Part shown: positions 1 through 8,449 of the stretch, piece after piece
Layout of the letters: every line of letters begins with the position of its first letter
How positions within the stretch are numbered: the first letter of the stretch is position 1
Assembly: GCF_020193575.1 (NCBI RefSeq)
Contig: NZ_JADYVD010000014.1
Location: 62,001-126,000, forward strand
Source of the DNA: Ensifer sp. IC4062
GTDB taxonomy: Bacteria; Pseudomonadota; Alphaproteobacteria; Rhizobiales; Rhizobiaceae
Length of the DNA stretch: 64,000 nt
Reading direction: 5' to 3'
Position numbers and translations under genes: made by a program
The notes under the pieces: generated by a model
Told to the model about the DNA's origin: nothing
The model's input: only the letters and a program-made list of their open reading frames with translations
Databases searched by the model: none

Positions 1-622
1 GGTGCGAGATATAGAGCAGGGCCAGACCTTCGGAACGCAGGCGCTTCAGCACCGCAAACACCTTGGCGACGTCGCCGGCCGTCAGCGCCGACGTCGCCTC
101 GTCGAGGATCAGGATGCGCGGCTTTGATGCCAGCGCCTTGGCTATCTCGACCATTTGCCGGCGGGATAGCGGCAGGTCCTTCACCGCCGCACGCGGGTGA
201 ATGTCCTCGGCGCCCGCCCGCGCCAGTGCCTCTTCCGCGATCGCGCGCTGAGCCCGCCGGTCGATCAAGCCGAAACGGCGCGGCGGATCGGCAATGGCGA
301 TATTGTCGGCGACGCTAAGGTCGGGGATCAGGGACAGTTCCTGAAAGACGCAGGCGATGCCCGCGGCAGCGGCGGCGGCCGGCGACCGGAAGGTGATCTC
401 GCGGCCATCGAGCAGCATACGGCCCTCATCCGCTGCCACTACGCCCGCCATGATCTTGATCAGCGTCGACTTGCCGGCGCCGTTTTCGCCAAGGATCGCG
501 TGGATATGGCCCGCTTCGACGTCGAGCTTGGCATTCTCCAGGGCGCGCACGCCGCCATAACGCTTGGACACACCTTCCATCCGGAAGAGCGGGGACGTTG
601 CCTGTATCTCTGCCGTGGTCAT
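1..622 (-). CDS. Sugar ABC transporter ATP-binding protein (partial, C-terminal end outside window)
   Basis: This is the ATPase of a ribose/xylose-type sugar importer that would energise uptake of the sugar bound by the periplasmic protein encoded just upstream. Read on the minus strand it begins MTTAEIQATS, has Walker A GENGAGKST at residues 45-53, the signature stretch LSRRQMVEIAKAL, Walker B ILILDEATSALT and the H-loop LLYISH just before the left edge. LDEATSALT is typical of the RbsA/MglA/XylG family, whose members usually carry two ATPase halves of about 500 residues in total; only the first half is visible here. The start at 622 is the first ATG of the frame; a second ATG at 580 precedes the conserved part. 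The gap to the binding-protein gene is 61 bp and both are on the same strand, so one operon is likely. Sugar unknown. Confidence 0.9.
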   Translation of the reverse strand, partial: MTTAEIQATSPLFRMEGVSKRYGGVRALENAKLDVEAGHIHAILGENGAGKSTLIKIMAGVVAADEGRMLLDGREITFRSPAAAAAAGIACVFQELSLIPDLSVADNIAIADPPRRFGLIDRRAQRAIAEEALARAGAEDIHPRAAVKDLPLSRRQMVEIAKALASKPRILILDEATSALTAGDVAKVFAVLKRLRSEGLALLYISH

Positions 623-683
623 CTATCGCCTCAGGTTTCGCGCATGCCGCGCCTGAGCGCGACATGCGGATCAGGAAGGGCCT

Positions 684-1808
684 CTACTGGTTTTCCTTCG
701 TCTGCCCCATGATCTCCTGGGCGGTGAAGTTGATGCCGCAGGTCGGGAAGGCGTTGCCGACGAAGAAGTTGTCGGACTGGTCGGGATAAAAGTCCTGGCC
801 TTCCTTGAAGTTCGGATCCTCGACGATCGCCAGAGGCAGCTTGATCGATTGCGGCACCACCTGTCCCTCGAGGGCCGCGATCGCCGTCTTGATGGCAACG
901 GCCACCTGCGCCGGGCCGGTGCCGGCCGACGAGCACTTCAGCCCTTCGCTGGCATGCTTGGCGCAGAACTTGCGGAAGCCGTTCTCGGTCTCGCCGCCGA
1001 AGGGAACGAAGGGATGGCCGGCGTCGATCATCGCCTGCACCACACCGGTGTCGCCGCCCTGTGCGGTGATGCCGTCGAATTTCTTGTGAACGGCAATCGC
1101 ATCGGCCGTCGCCTTTTGCGCCGTCGGGTCGTCCCATTTGCCGATCACCTCGACGACGTCCCATTTCTTGCCGGTCGAAGCGAAGGTCTCATGAATGCCG
1201 TTGTGGCGATCGGTATCGACCGACGTGCCGGCGACACCACGCACCTCAAGGATCTTGCCGCCCTCCGGAAGGTGCTTGGCGAGCCAGTTCGCCCAGAGCA
1301 CGCCGAGGCCCTTCTGATCGACGTTGACATTGATGGCGTCCTCGGTGTCGAGGATATTGTCGAAGGCGACGAGGACCACACCGGCTTCCTTGGCGCGCTT
1401 GATGACCGGCCCGAAGGCGGTTGGGTTCTGGGCGTTGACGATGATCGCGTCATAACCGGAGTCGATGAAATTGTTGATCGCGGAGATCTGCGCCGGCACG
1501 TCCTCGCCGGTGGAGACGACCTTGAACTCCTTGAGCTTCGCCGCGACGTCCGGCTGCGCGGCATAGGCCTTGGCGGTCTGGATCATCTGGATGCGCCAGG
1601 TATTGGCGATGAAGCCGTTAGCGAGCGCGATCCGATACGGGCCATCCTTTTTGGGAAACTTGAAGAATTTGGTTTCAGCCGTCCAAGGCGCGAAACAATC
1701 CGGTTCGGCCGCCGGACCGCTGACGATTTCGGGTTCGGCATATGCTGTCGTCGATAGAAGCATTAGCGCAGCGGCCGTGAGAATGCCGCTGACGAATATT
1801 CTGGTCAT
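684..1808 (-). CDS. Periplasmic sugar-binding protein of ABC transporter
   Basis: A 374-residue secreted solute-binding protein of the type 1 periplasmic-binding fold (Peripla_BP_4 type, as in ribose and xylose binders). A signal peptide MTRIFVSGILTAAALMLLSTT ends near TAYAEP. The mature part shows the family pattern: IALANGFIANTWRIQM, QISAINNFIDSGYDAIIVN, a linker region with DTDRHNGIHET, and TAQGGDTGVVQAM. I chose ATG 1808 over the upstream in-frame ATG at 1823 because the bases between them contain GGGAGG, an ideal ribosome-binding site for 1808. The ATPase gene follows after 61 bp. A palindromic LacI-type operator lies 243 bp upstream of the start, so sugar-induced derepression is likely. 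The ligand cannot be read from the sequence. Confidence 0.9.
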   Translation of the reverse strand: MTRIFVSGILTAAALMLLSTTAYAEPEIVSGPAAEPDCFAPWTAETKFFKFPKKDGPYRIALANGFIANTWRIQMIQTAKAYAAQPDVAAKLKEFKVVSTGEDVPAQISAINNFIDSGYDAIIVNAQNPTAFGPVIKRAKEAGVVLVAFDNILDTEDAINVNVDQKGLGVLWANWLAKHLPEGGKILEVRGVAGTSVDTDRHNGIHETFASTGKKWDVVEVIGKWDDPTAQKATADAIAVHKKFDGITAQGGDTGVVQAMIDAGHPFVPFGGETENGFRKFCAKHASEGLKCSSAGTGPAQVAVAIKTAIAALEGQVVPQSIKLPLAIVEDPNFKEGQDFYPDQSDNFFVGNAFPTCGINFTAQEIMGQTKENQ

Positions 1809-1862
1809 CGAATTCCCTCCCAATTGTGGTTATGAGGGACAGGGCATCGAAACAGGGGGCCG

Positions 1863-1928
1863 TTAGAGCGTCCCGCTTTGGGTGGAATCACGAAAAGCGT
1901 CCTAGTGCGTTCACTCGAACGCACCAGG
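1863..1928. repeat. Palindromic intergenic element
   Basis: The stretch contains GTGCGTTC (1905-1912) and its exact complement GAACGCAC (1917-1924), preceded by a TTAGAGCGTCCCGCTTTGGG-like segment that resembles the start of the palindromic mosaic elements at 34288 and 43230. It lies in the 5' leader of the sugar-binding-protein gene and could fold in RNA; it looks like a member of a dispersed rhizobial repeat class rather than a gene-specific signal. Confidence 0.4.
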
Positions 1929-2050
1929 ATCTAGACGTCGAGCATTCGCCGCAGACAGCGCCTGCGCTCGTTGCCAATCCGGCACGACATGTCGATACGC
2001 GAGTCCGGTGACGCCAGACAGGTCTCCTCCCGAAACGTCACAAACAGGGA

Positions 2051-2064
2051 TGGTAGCGCTACCA
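2051..2064. promoter_or_regulatory. LacI-family operator, perfect 14-bp palindrome
   Basis: TGGTAGCGCTACCA is fully self-complementary with a central CG pair, the classic form of LacI/GalR-family operators, and its TAGCGCTA core is like that of GntR-type gluconate operators. It sits between the end of the LacI-type gene (2105) and the start of the sugar-binding-protein gene (1808), where it would control the transporter genes. A less complete TAGCGCT match is found at about 3232-3238, just upstream of the regulator's own start, which might allow autoregulation. Confidence 0.75.
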
Positions 2065-2104
2065 ACAGGTATTGTAAAGCGGCGCATCCAGGTCGCATCG
2101 CCGG

Positions 2105-3226
2105 TTAAAGCGCAAGTACCGCCGGGCGCATGGTGCTCTCGCGTATCTTCAACTCGAAACCCAGGTCCACGACCGTTCGCTGTGGCCGTTTGCCGGCAAT
2201 GGCGGCCCGCGCCATGGCGATGGCGCGCCGTCCGATTTCGTACCGAGGAGTTCGTACGCTGGTGATGGAAGGCGACGCAACCTCCATCATTTCCAGATCG
2301 TTGAAGCCGGCTATGCTGATTTGAGCCGGAACCTGCAAACCTGCACGGTGGCAGGCGAAGAGGACGCCGAGCGCCACGTCGTCATTGTTGCAGATGACCG
2401 CATCGACATCCGGCGTCCTTTCGAGCGCCTTGTGAAACAGGCTTACCCCCATCGACACGCTCGAGGGCGAAATGGTCGTCGTAACGAGTGCTGCATCGAA
2501 ATGGCCAGCCTCGCGCATCACCGCCTCGTAACCTGCGAGACGCCGCCGCGAACGCGGATCCATGCGGGCGCCAAGAAATCCTATGCGCTTGCAGCCGACA
2601 TCGATCAGGTGCCGCGCTACCACCTTGCCGGCCTCCAGGTGGGAAAAGCCGATCATCATGTCGACCGGGTCCGGCCCGATCTCCATGATCTGCACGACCG
2701 GACAGCCTGCCTCTTCCAACATCTGCCGCGTCGTCGGCCCTTGATCTATGCCGGAAACGATCAGCGCCGAGGGACGCTGGCCGAGGAAGACCCTCAGCAG
2801 CCGCTCCTCCTCCTCATCGGAATAATGCGTGTTGCCGAACTGGATCTGCAGCGGGCAATCCCCGAGGCCCTCGTGAATGCCGCGCAGGACTTCGGAAAAA
2901 ACATTGTTCGTCAGCGACGGAACGAGCACGCCGATGACATCGGCGCGCGCCGAGGCGAGCGCACGCGCGCTCGGATTCGGCACGTAGCCCAGCTCATTGA
3001 CGGCCGCCGCGATGCGTTGGCGCAACTCCGGCGATACGCGCTCGGGATCGCGCAGCGCGCGGGAAACCGTGATGCTGCCGACTCCGGCGAGACCCGCAAC
3101 ATCCGCGAGCGTCGGGCGGCCGCTGCCACGCCGCGATCGGTTTCTGACTTCGCTGTCGTTTGACGACGCCACACCCCGCCTCATCTGGCCTATCGGCGAT
3201 GCTCGCCGCGCGGGAGAATTGCGCAT
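2105..3226 (-). CDS. LacI-family transcriptional regulator (GntR-like)
   Basis: A 373-residue LacI/GalR-type repressor. The helix-turn-helix is at about residues 38-60 (PTLADVAGLAGVGSITVSRA) followed by the hinge region with RQRIAAAVNELGYVPNPSAR; the rest is the sugar-binding type core (IGVLVPSLTNNVFSEVL, IDVGCKRIGFLGAR, AVICNNDDVALGVL, ISIAGFNDLEMM). The long basic leader before the HTH makes the start uncertain: 3226 has GGGGAG about 12 bp upstream, while an internal ATG at 3184 is also possible. It lies immediately upstream of, and on the same strand as, the sugar importer, with a perfect operator between them, so it almost certainly regulates that importer. Similarity of the operator to gluconate-type operators is suggestive of the effector class but not proof. 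Confidence 0.9.
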   Translation of the reverse strand: MRNSPARRASPIGQMRRGVASSNDSEVRNRSRRGSGRPTLADVAGLAGVGSITVSRALRDPERVSPELRQRIAAAVNELGYVPNPSARALASARADVIGVLVPSLTNNVFSEVLRGIHEGLGDCPLQIQFGNTHYSDEEEERLLRVFLGQRPSALIVSGIDQGPTTRQMLEEAGCPVVQIMEIGPDPVDMMIGFSHLEAGKVVARHLIDVGCKRIGFLGARMDPRSRRRLAGYEAVMREAGHFDAALVTTTISPSSVSMGVSLFHKALERTPDVDAVICNNDDVALGVLFACHRAGLQVPAQISIAGFNDLEMMEVASPSITSVRTPRYEIGRRAIAMARAAIAGKRPQRTVVDLGFELKIRESTMRPAVLAL

Positions 3227-3396
3227 GGACCTAGCGCTCCCCTTATCCGACTATCTTACGGCATGGCATGGAAGGAAAGAACTCTCTGTCGTGCGGTGAT
3301 CGCCCTGTGGGCGGCATCGGTCAAACAGCGACGGCCAGACAGCCAAACAGCGCGGCACGGCGGCCGCGCTGTTTGCGCGATTCAACGTCGGTACTG

Positions 3397-3780
3397 TCAC
3401 TCAACGTGAAGCGACGGCTTGAAGCGGCCGGCAAAAGCTTCGATCGAACCGCGCCCAAAGCGCCTCAGTCGACGCCTGACCAGAACGGACATGACGCGGG
3501 CGGCGGTGGAAAAGGTCATCTCGTCGAGCGGGCCGTCGCCGCTCCAGGGTTTGCTCAGCCGATCGGTGACGATACCGAGCATATTGGCGGGCATGATATC
3601 GGTGCAAGGCTTCATCCAGTCGAAGACCTTGCTGATCGGCAGGACCTTGCCTTCGTAGGGTACGGTCGGCTCAGGCATCCCCTCATCCCAGTCGTCATAG
3701 GCCTCGAGTGCGTCTCGAAATAGGTTCTGCAGGGTGATCGGGGCGTGCCCTTCGTAAAGGGCGGGCAGGAAATTCGTCAT
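3397..3780 (-). CDS. Hypothetical protein
   Basis: A 127-residue soluble protein of unknown function beginning MTNFLPALYEG. The start at 3780 is chosen because GGAGGA lies 7 bp upstream; a longer reading to 3909 adds a leader without a ribosome-binding site. No signal peptide or membrane segment is seen. The protein has an acidic aromatic stretch (AYDDWDEGMPEPTVPY), a WMKPC motif and a strongly basic C-terminus (VRRRLRRFGRG). Base composition and codon use are like those of its neighbours. It stands alone, with 235 bp to the end of urtE upstream and 170 bp before the LacI gene, so no operon link is evident. Confidence 0.6.
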   Translation of the reverse strand: MTNFLPALYEGHAPITLQNLFRDALEAYDDWDEGMPEPTVPYEGKVLPISKVFDWMKPCTDIMPANMLGIVTDRLSKPWSGDGPLDEMTFSTAARVMSVLVRRRLRRFGRGSIEAFAGRFKPSLHVE

Positions 3781-4015
3781 TAGGGTCTCCTCCGATTGGG
3801 TAGGCCGGAAACGCGAAATGGCCAATTCTGTCAGCAGTAACGGATTGTGATGCTCCTTCATAAAAAGTGCAGCGGCAGTATGGTTCAAAGCAACGGGAGG
3901 CGCAAACACAATCGATTAAAACACTGTATTTTTTACCGCGCTTCTAAGGCAAGCCATCCTTCCAAAACGCGGCAAGCGGCTGAATTTCTGGAATATTTTA
4001 CCCTGTGGAAAACGT

Positions 4016-4711
4016 TTACACAGTCAGATGCCGCCGCGCCTCCGGCGTATCCAGCGTTTCGGCCGATCCCTCGTGCACAAAAGCGCCGCGGTCCATGATG
4101 TAGACGTGATCGGCAAGCTCGCGGCAGAAGTCGAGATATTGTTCGACGAGAAGAATCGCCATGCCGGTCGAATCCCGCAAGTATTTGATCGCCCGGCCGA
4201 TATCCTTGATGATCGACGGCTGGATACCCTCGGTCGGCTCGTCGAGCACGAGGATCTTGGGTCGGGTGACGAGGGCACGGCCGATGGCGAGCTGCTGCTG
4301 CTGGCCGCCGGAAAGGTCGCCGCCGCGCCGGCCGAGCATGGATTTCAGCACCGGAAACAGATTGAAAATGTCCTCGGGTATCGAGCGGTCGGCTCGCTTC
4401 AGCGGCGCATAACCGGTTTCGAGATTCTCCCTGACGCTGAGCAACGGGAAAATCTCGCGGCCCTGCGGCACGTAACCGACGCCGAGCTTTGCCCGGCGAA
4501 AGGGCGCCATGCCGTCGAGCGGGGCGCCGTTGAAGGAGATCGCGCCGCTCGTCACCGGATGCTGGCCGGTGATCGCTCGCAAGAGGCTCGACTTGCCGAC
4601 GCCGTTGCGCCCGAGCACGCAGGTGATCTTGCCCATCTCCGCCCTGATCGAGACGTTGCGCAGAGCCTGCGCCGCGCCGTAGTGAAGGCTGACGTTTTCG
4701 ACGGTCAACAT
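4016..4711 (-). CDS. urtE: Urea ABC transporter ATPase UrtE
   Basis: A 231-residue ATPase of the branched-chain amino acid/urea importer family (LivF-like), one of two cytoplasmic ATPases of the Urt system. It begins MLTVENVSLHYGAAQAL; Walker A is GRNGVGKSS, followed by the LivF-type Q-loop segment GYVPQGREIFPLLSVRENL, signature LSGGQQQQLAIGRAL, Walker B ILVLDEPTEGIQPSII and the H-loop LLVEQYLDF. The TEGIQPSII stretch is characteristic of UrtE. It is the last gene of urtABCDE on this strand, 29 bp after urtD. Urea uptake genes are normally under nitrogen control; I could not find a convincing NtrC or sigma-54 site here. Confidence 0.93.
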   Translation of the reverse strand: MLTVENVSLHYGAAQALRNVSIRAEMGKITCVLGRNGVGKSSLLRAITGQHPVTSGAISFNGAPLDGMAPFRRAKLGVGYVPQGREIFPLLSVRENLETGYAPLKRADRSIPEDIFNLFPVLKSMLGRRGGDLSGGQQQQLAIGRALVTRPKILVLDEPTEGIQPSIIKDIGRAIKYLRDSTGMAILLVEQYLDFCRELADHVYIMDRGAFVHEGSAETLDTPEARRHLTV

Positions 4712-4740
4712 GGATGCGTTATTCCTTCCCCTCGTCTCGC

Positions 4741-5493
4741 TCATCGGCCGAGATAGTTTTCGATCACCTTCGGATCGCTGCTGACGAAATCGATCGAGCC
4801 CTCCGCCAGAACCGAGCCCTCGGCAAGGCAGGTCACTTTCACACCGAGATCGCGAATGAAGCCCATGTCGTGCTCGACCACCACGACCGAGCGCGTCTTG
4901 GCGATTTCTTTGAGCAGCACGGCGGTCTCGGCAGTCTCCGCATCGGTCATGCCGGCCACCGGCTCGTCGACGAGCAAGAGCTCCGGCTCCTGCGCCAGCA
5001 GCATGCCGATCTCCAGCCATTGTTTCTGGCCATGCGAGAGGTTGGCGGCGAGATCGTCGCGGCGCGCCGCGAGCCGCACGGTCGCCAGGATCTCCTCGAT
5101 GCGAGCCTTGTCCTCAACCGTCAGGCGGTAGAACAGCGTCGCGAAGACGCCGCGGCTGCGGTTCAGCGCCAGCTCCAGATTGCCCCAGACGGTGTGATTT
5201 TCGAACACGGTCGGCTTCTGGAACTTCCGGCCGATGCCGAGCTGGGCGATCTCCGCCTCGTCCTTGCGGGTCAGATCGATATCGCCCTTGAAGTAGACTT
5301 CGCCCTCGTCGGGCCGGGTCTTGCCGGTGATGATGTCCATCATCGTCGTCTTGCCGGCGCCGTTCGGACCGATAATTGCTCTGAGCTCGCCCGGCTCGAC
5401 GATGAAGGAAAGCGAATTCAACGCTTTGAAGCCGTCGAAGGAGACGGAGACGCCGTCGAGATAGAGCAGACTCTTGGGTTTCTTCTCTTGCAT
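4741..5493 (-). CDS. urtD: Urea ABC transporter ATPase UrtD
   Basis: A 250-residue LivG-like ATPase, the second nucleotide-binding subunit of the urea importer. It starts MQEKKPKSLLYLDGVSVSF. Walker A is GPNGAGKTT, the Q-loop region reads IGRKFQKPTVFENHTVWGNL (UrtD-type), the signature is LSHGQKQWLEIGMLL with the LSHG variant usual for this subunit, and Walker B is LLLVDEPVAGMTDAET followed by VVVEHDMGFI. ATG 5493 lies 5 bp after the urtC stop, so the two are probably translated together. A continuous reading frame upstream of this ATG belongs to the other frame of urtC and is not part of the protein. Confidence 0.93.
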   Translation of the reverse strand: MQEKKPKSLLYLDGVSVSFDGFKALNSLSFIVEPGELRAIIGPNGAGKTTMMDIITGKTRPDEGEVYFKGDIDLTRKDEAEIAQLGIGRKFQKPTVFENHTVWGNLELALNRSRGVFATLFYRLTVEDKARIEEILATVRLAARRDDLAANLSHGQKQWLEIGMLLAQEPELLLVDEPVAGMTDAETAETAVLLKEIAKTRSVVVVEHDMGFIRDLGVKVTCLAEGSVLAEGSIDFVSSDPKVIENYLGR

Positions 5494-5498
5494 AACGA

Positions 5499-6662
5499 TC
5501 ACTCCGCAGCCATCGGTTCTGCAGCCGGCAAGCCTGGCTCTTTGTCGCTGCCGGCCTCCGCGCGATAGGAGCGGCGCCGGGCGAGATAGTGCTGCGCCGT
5601 GCCCACAATGCCCTTCGGCAGCAACAGCGTGACGAGCACAAAGAGCCCACCCAGCGCAAAGAGCCAGAATTCCGGGAAGGCGGCGGTGAAGATGCTCTTT
5701 CCGCCGTTGACGAGGATGGCGCCGATGATCGGCCCGATCAGCGTGCCGCGGCCGCCGACCGCCGTCCAAATCACCACTTCGATCGAATTGCCGGGCTCGA
5801 ACTCGCCGGGGTTGATGATGCCGACCTGCGGCACATAGAGCGCACCGGCGATGCCGGCCATCATCGCCGAGACGGTGAAGGCGAAGAGCTTCATGTGCTC
5901 GACACGGTAGCCGAGGAACCGGGTGCGGCTTTCCGCATCGCGCAGCGCCACGAGCACCTTTCCGAGCTTCGAGCGGACGATGCCCGAGGTGATGACGAGC
6001 GAAGCGGCAAGCGCCAATGCGGAAGCCGCAAAGAGCGCGGCGCGCGTGCCGTCCGCCTGGATGTTGAAGCCGAGAATGTCCTTGAAGTCCGTGAGCCCGT
6101 TGTTGCCGCCAAAGCCCATGTCGTTCCGGAAGAAGGCAAGCAGCAGCGCATAGGTCATCGCTTGGGTGATGATCGAAAGATAGACGCCGTTGACGCGCGA
6201 GCGAAAAGCGAACCAGCCGAAGACGAAGGCGAGCAGGCCCGGCACCAGCACCACCATCAACGCCGCGAACCAGAACATGTCGAAGCCGTACCAGAACCAC
6301 GGCAGTTCCTTCCAGTTGAGGAACACCATGAAGTCCGGCAGGAGCGGATTGCCGTAAGAACCGCGCGCGCCGATCTGGTGCATCAGATACATGCCCATGG
6401 CATAACCGCCGAGCGCGAAGAAGGCGGCGTGGCCGAGCGAGAGAATGCCGCAGAAGCCCCAGACGAGATCGAGCGCCAGCGCCAAGAGCGCATAGGTTAG
6501 ATATTTTCCGAAGAGCGAGACCAGATAGGTCGGCACGTGCAGCGGATGATCCGGCGCCGTCAGGAGATTGAGCGCCGGGACGAGGACGGCCAGCGCCAGC
6601 AGGATCGCCACGGCGACGAGAATGGTGCGGTCCAGCGACTTGATAAGGAATGAGGTAATCAT
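5499..6662 (-). CDS. urtC: Urea ABC transporter permease UrtC
   Basis: A 387-residue inner-membrane permease of the LivM type. About nine to ten hydrophobic helices are visible, and the family motif region DLVWGFCGILSLGHAAFFALGGY-like and EAA-type loop ALRDAESRTRFLGYRV are present. It would form the translocation path together with UrtB. Its ATG overlaps the urtB stop by 4 bp (ATGA), and urtD begins 5 bp downstream, which indicates a tightly coupled operon. Length agrees with the family (about 350-390). Confidence 0.92.
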   Translation of the reverse strand: MITSFLIKSLDRTILVAVAILLALAVLVPALNLLTAPDHPLHVPTYLVSLFGKYLTYALLALALDLVWGFCGILSLGHAAFFALGGYAMGMYLMHQIGARGSYGNPLLPDFMVFLNWKELPWFWYGFDMFWFAALMVVLVPGLLAFVFGWFAFRSRVNGVYLSIITQAMTYALLLAFFRNDMGFGGNNGLTDFKDILGFNIQADGTRAALFAASALALAASLVITSGIVRSKLGKVLVALRDAESRTRFLGYRVEHMKLFAFTVSAMMAGIAGALYVPQVGIINPGEFEPGNSIEVVIWTAVGGRGTLIGPIIGAILVNGGKSIFTAAFPEFWLFALGGLFVLVTLLLPKGIVGTAQHYLARRRSYRAEAGSDKEPGLPAAEPMAAE

Positions 6663-8275
6663 GCTTCCACCGCCCGGCCCTTGAGTGCAAACAGCCCGCG
6701 CGGCCGCTTCTGGATGAAGAGGATGATCAGCACGAGCACGAGGATCTTGCCGAGTACGGCACCGGCATAGGGCTCGAGGAACTTGTTGAGGATACCGAGC
6801 GAGAAGGCCCCGACCAGAGTGCCCCAGAGATTGCCGACGCCGCCGAAGACCACGACCATGAAGCTGTCGATGATGTAGCCTTGGCCGAGGTTCGGCGAGA
6901 CGTTGTCGATCTGCGAGAGCGCCACGCCCGCCATGCCGGCGATGCCGGAGCCAAGTGCGAAAGTGAGCGCATCAACCACCGGCGTGCGGATACCCATGGA
7001 GGAGGCCATGCGCCGGTTTTGCGTGACCGCCCGCATCTGCAGGCCCATCGGCGTCTTCTTCAAGAGGAACAGCAGACCGGCAAAGACGGTGAGCGCGAAG
7101 AGGATGATCCAGAGGCGGTTCCAGGTGATCGTCAACCCGCCGAGCTCGAAGGCGCCGGACATCCATGACGGATTGCCGACCTCGCGGTTGGTGGGCCCGA
7201 AGATCGACCGCACCGCCTGCTGCAAGATCAGCGATATGCCCCAGGTGGCAAGCAGTGTCTCGAGCGGCCGCCCATAGAGGAAGCGGATGACGCCGCGCTC
7301 GATCGCCAGCCCGACGGCGCCGGTGACGAGGAAGGCGAGCGGCAGCGCGATGGCCAGCGACCAGTCGAAAAGCCCGGGAAAGGACGTGCGCACGATCTCC
7401 TGCACGAGGAAGGTCGTGTAGGCGCCGAGCATCACCATCTCGCCATGCGCCATGTTGATGATGCCCATGACACCGAAGGTGATGGCGAGGCCGATCGCGG
7501 CGAGCAACAGCACCGAGCCGAGCGAGAGCCCGTACCAGACGTTCTGGCCGCCCGCCCACAGCGCCTGGGTTTGTTCGATGCTCGCAAGCGCCGCCTCGAT
7601 TTCCGGCTTCAGGGTCTCGTCGGCGGTGCCGAGCGCTGCCGACAGAATCGGAAGCGCCTCGCGACCGCCGTTCTGCTTCAGCGTTTGTACCGCCTGCCGC
7701 TTCTCGTCGCCGGGCCGGTCGGAGGCGAGGATCGCCGTCGCGCGCGCCTGTTCCAGCAATGTGCGGATAGCCGCATCCTTCTCGGCCGAGAGCGCGTTTT
7801 CGATGGTCGGGAGCGCGTCCGCGTTGGGAGACTGCAGGATGGACTGCGCGGCCTTGAGGCGTTGGTTGCGATCGGGGCTCAGCAGCGTCAAGCCGCCGAG
7901 CGCAGCGCGCACCGCACGACGCACGCCGTTGTTCACCTTGATCTTCGAGAGTGCGCTCTTCGGCGCCTCGCCGACGCTCTCGCCGGAAAGCGGATCCGTC
8001 AGCGTCAGGGCTGTCCCGCTTTCATGCGTGAGGAACACCTGGCCATCGGCCTTGCGAACATAAAGATTGCCGTCACCGAGCGCTTCAAGGATCGGCACGA
8101 TCTTGGGGTCGCCACTCTTTGCGAGCGCCGCGATATGTTCGTCCATGTTGGAGAGCTTCGCCGTACCGAGCGCGTTCACGAGGTCGCGCAACGGCTCCTC
8201 AGCCCTCAGCCCCGCGGCCGGGATCGCGGCCCAAAGGATCAGGGTCATAAGCACGGTTCGTAAGATGCGATACAT
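6659..8275 (-). CDS. urtB: Urea ABC transporter permease UrtB
   Basis: A 538-residue LivH-like permease with the long N-terminal extension that distinguishes UrtB from other members. A signal peptide (MYRILRTVLMTLILWAAIPA) is followed by about 220 residues that would be periplasmic, rich in helical repeats such as DAAIRTLLEQARATAI and LPILSAALGTADETL, and then the membrane domain from about residue 250 (SLGSVLLLAAIGLAITFGVM; GEMVMLGAYT; MGLQMRAVTQNRRMASSMGI as the EAA-like loop). It lies 174 bp after urtA, from which it is separated by a hairpin, and overlaps urtC by 4 bp. Confidence 0.93.
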   Translation of the reverse strand: MYRILRTVLMTLILWAAIPAAGLRAEEPLRDLVNALGTAKLSNMDEHIAALAKSGDPKIVPILEALGDGNLYVRKADGQVFLTHESGTALTLTDPLSGESVGEAPKSALSKIKVNNGVRRAVRAALGGLTLLSPDRNQRLKAAQSILQSPNADALPTIENALSAEKDAAIRTLLEQARATAILASDRPGDEKRQAVQTLKQNGGREALPILSAALGTADETLKPEIEAALASIEQTQALWAGGQNVWYGLSLGSVLLLAAIGLAITFGVMGIINMAHGEMVMLGAYTTFLVQEIVRTSFPGLFDWSLAIALPLAFLVTGAVGLAIERGVIRFLYGRPLETLLATWGISLILQQAVRSIFGPTNREVGNPSWMSGAFELGGLTITWNRLWIILFALTVFAGLLFLLKKTPMGLQMRAVTQNRRMASSMGIRTPVVDALTFALGSGIAGMAGVALSQIDNVSPNLGQGYIIDSFMVVVFGGVGNLWGTLVGAFSLGILNKFLEPYAGAVLGKILVLVLIILFIQKRPRGLFALKGRAVEA

Positions 8276-8328
8276 TCGCCCCTCGCACGGTTTCGCACCG
8301 ATTCGCGGTGCGGCAACGGTGAAAACGC

Positions 8329-8362
8329 CCCTCCGTCCGAACGGACGCTTTCGGACGGAGGG
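8329..8362 (-). terminator. Strong hairpin between urtA and urtB (terminator or attenuator)
   Basis: Arms CCCTCCGTCCGA (8329-8340) and TCGGACGGAGGG (8351-8362) pair perfectly over 12 bp around a 10-base loop. On the minus-strand transcript the stem is followed by GCGTTTT, a weak U-run. Such hairpins between a binding-protein gene and its permease genes commonly make the binding protein more abundant than the membrane parts, by partial termination or by protecting the 3' end of the urtA message. Confidence 0.7.
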
Positions 8363-8449
8363 TATTTCGATCTATCGGTTCGTCATGAAACGACGTTGTC
8401 GAAGAAGGCCGATATGGTCCTTTCCGAGAACAAGTTCTTCGTCATGAAA

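Noticed and set aside
1808-1823. Start of the sugar-binding protein at the upstream ATG 1823
   Set aside because: The codons between the two ATGs are the GGGAGG ribosome-binding site of the second one.
4741-6690. A 649-codon frame that would fuse a basic leader to UrtD
   Set aside because: The first 399 codons are another frame of urtC; the conserved UrtD begins at ATG 5493 just after the urtC stop, so there is no fusion.
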